DNA from: Opitutaceae bacterium
GTDB taxonomy: Bacteria; Verrucomicrobiota; Verrucomicrobiia; Opitutales; Opitutaceae
Reading direction: 5' to 3'
NCBI GenBank assembly: GCA_030693515.1
Contig: JAUYAK010000069.1
Span: 1-64,000, forward strand
DNA length: 64,000 nucleotides
Made by a program: the position numbers and the translations under genes. Below are positions 62,978 through 64,000 of the stretch, piece after piece (within the stretch, counting starts at the first letter, position 1; each line of letters begins with the position of its first letter). The notes beneath the pieces are model-generated. The model worked only from the letters and a program-made list of their open reading frames with translations. It ran no database searches and was not told where the DNA came from.

Positions 62978-63397
62978 CTAACGCAGCACTTCGACGCCGC
63001 ACGCCTGCGCGGCCTTGAGCAGATCGCCGTCCTGCGACGCGAGGATCGCCCCTCGCCGGATGGCCAGTTCCAGATAGCTGGCATCATAGGCGGTAAGTCC
63101 GTGTTGCCGAGCGAGCGCGGCGGTCGCCGGCAGGCTGCGCTCCGCGGGCCCGTCGTCGGTAGTGACATTCAAGGCCGACAGCAACGCCAGCACTTCCATG
63201 CCGAGGGCCTGCGTCAGACGCTTGCGTCGCTCGGCCATCAAAATGCCGTTTGTCATCTCGACCCACCAGTGGGCGGGCACATGGAGGTGGGTCGCGGAAT
63301 CGAGCGCGGCGCGCAGCTTGCGGGCGCCGGGCGCATGCGATTCATCCGGCAGCAGCAGTCCGAGGGCAGCGGAGCCGTCCAAGACGAGCGGTTTCAT
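62978..63397 (-). CDS. PIN-domain toxin, VapC-like, 139 aa
   Basis: A type II toxin ribonuclease. The PIN acidic residues are Asp7 (VLDGSA), Glu47 (WWVEMTN), Asp105 (YDASYLELA) and Asp123 (SQDGDLL). It starts at 63397, overlapping the antitoxin stop by four bases (ATGA), so toxin translation depends on antitoxin translation. Expression is usually repressed by the antitoxin-toxin complex at the upstream promoter. Confidence 0.9.
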   Translation of the reverse strand: MKPLVLDGSAALGLLLPDESHAPGARKLRAALDSATHLHVPAHWWVEMTNGILMAERRKRLTQALGMEVLALLSALNVTTDDGPAERSLPATAALARQHGLTAYDASYLELAIRRGAILASQDGDLLKAAQACGVEVLR

Positions 63398-63642
63398 CGC
63401 CGGCGGCCCGCGACAATCAGGTCCTTCGCCGAGTCGGATCCGGGCCGGGTTTGGGCGGCGATGACGTCGATGCGGCGCAGCGCCGCGGCACGGTTCGCGC
63501 CGGCGACCGGCTTCATGGCGGAAAGCCGCGCGATGGGCCTTTCATGCCGGGTGATGATGACCTCCGCGCCCTTGGCTACGCGGCCCAGCAGGGTGGTGAG
63601 GTTGGTCTTGGCCTCGTAGGTTCCGACCGTGAGCGTCTTCAT
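63394..63642 (-). CDS. Phd/YefM-family antitoxin, 82 aa
   Basis: Begins MKTLTVGTYEAKTNLTTLLGRVAKGAEVIITRHERPIARL, the Phd/YefM DNA-binding fold; the frame extends 12 codons further upstream without family sequence. The C-terminal part (RRIDVIAAQTRPGSDSAKDLI) is the toxin-neutralising tail. It pairs with the VapC-like toxin at 62978-63397, which it overlaps by four bases. Confidence 0.9.
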   Translation of the reverse strand: MKTLTVGTYEAKTNLTTLLGRVAKGAEVIITRHERPIARLSAMKPVAGANRAAALRRIDVIAAQTRPGSDSAKDLIVAGRRR

Positions 63643-63679
63643 GCCATCAAGTTGGCCTGCATCTGGTCGGCTTGTCAAC

Positions 63680-63871
63680 GGCCGGCCCGGCGCCTTTCTC
63701 GAATGCGGCGGCTGCGCGACGGACCTCGAGGACGTGAGCCACTAACCGAAAATCACGCTCGCGCTCCTCAAACGCGGTCACTCCGAGGCCGACATCGAAA
63801 AAATCTGGGGTGGCAACACGCTGCGTGTCCTGCGTGCGGTGGAGGAAGTCGCGCGGAAAAGCCGGGAGTGA
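63680..63871 (+). pseudogene. 3' remnant of a peptidase M19 (membrane dipeptidase) gene
   Basis: The plus strand reads DLEDVSH, then TAA (63743-63745), then PKITLALLKRGHSEADIEK and IWGGNTLRVLRAVEEVARKSRE with a TGA at 63869-63871. This matches the C-terminus of renal-dipeptidase-family enzymes (xxEDVSxxPxITxALLxRGxSExDIxKIxGxNxLRV). Only about 60 codons remain and one of them is a stop, so the gene is dead. Its upstream part is missing and the VapBC pair lies next to the break. Confidence 0.72.
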
Positions 63872-64000
63872 ATCTCTTTCCGTTGCTAACGATCAAGCTC
63901 AGCGAACCCAATCTGTCGTCCAATTGTCCCGCGGGTCGGCGGCTCAAGCAGCGCGCTGGTTAGATTGCTGGCTGTTGTTTCTCGCCATGAATTTCGCAGC
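63872..64000. other. Right-edge sequence without a supported gene
   Basis: After the dipeptidase remnant there are 129 bp with no repeat or RNA structure that I recognise. An ATG at 63987 opens only a few codons before the window ends, so a gene starting there cannot be judged. Confidence 0.3.

Noticed and set aside
63250-63963. A 237-residue plus-strand frame at the right edge
   Set aside because: It is mostly antisense of the VapC and antitoxin genes and in a different frame from the dipeptidase remnant.

Overview
The window is high-GC bacterial DNA, densely packed on both strands. It most resembles Verrucomicrobiota, probably Opitutaceae. This is inferred from gene content and was not tested by search: three TonB-dependent receptors, two sulfatases, a cytochrome/DUF1549/DUF1553 protein paired with a DUF1501 protein, Gfo/Idh/MocA and TIM-barrel sugar enzymes, DUF1080, and a GntR/LacI-type chimeric regulator. 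I see no rRNA, tRNA, CRISPR array, prophage or insertion sequence.

Layout. 1-4276 (minus): a partial gene, a small membrane protein and a 1158-residue protein that I read as PPi-type phosphoenolpyruvate carboxykinase. 4368-14028: a carbohydrate block with a sulfatase, a Gfo/Idh/MocA oxidoreductase, two TIM-barrel isomerases, a secreted FAD oxidoreductase and a frameshifted TonB receptor. 14190-24883: housekeeping and stress genes, namely a repeat lipoprotein, HflX, a SEC-C protein, a histidine kinase/response regulator pair, a DegP-like protease, a Tat-exported protein of unknown function, a DUF1080 protein and an Rsm22-like methyltransferase. 24880-28736: a second methyltransferase and an NMT1/THI5-like ABC transporter. 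28902-44203: YihY, a DUF2934 protein, the DUF1549/DUF1553-DUF1501 pair, a TonB receptor, outer-membrane phospholipase A, cardiolipin synthase, an esterase, a phosphoesterase and YebC. 44204-45376: DNA polymerase IV. 45385-54896: a locus for sialylated and sulfated glycans, with a regulator, two sialidases, a TonB receptor, a sulfatase and a kelch mutarotase. 55018-64000: an FmdB-like protein, an inositol-phosphatase-like protein, a Fur-sufC-sufB-sufD-sufT cluster, VanY, TrxB, a VapBC pair and the decayed end of a dipeptidase gene.

How the genes work together. The TonB receptors, sulfatases, sialidases, mutarotase and sugar isomerases fit scavenging of complex host or algal glycans. The Fur-family regulator has two operator-like palindromes in front of it and precedes the iron-sulfur assembly genes.

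Most unusual signal. Between and at the ends of genes lie long self-complementary repeats of several families. Many begin GTAGGG and end CCCTAC. At least two genes take their stop codon from such a repeat. A third appears to have lost its stop through a single TAG-to-TTG change in the repeat arm, which leaves the frame open for about 1.9 kb. The suf cluster carries a different palindrome in, or just after, each of its last three gene boundaries.
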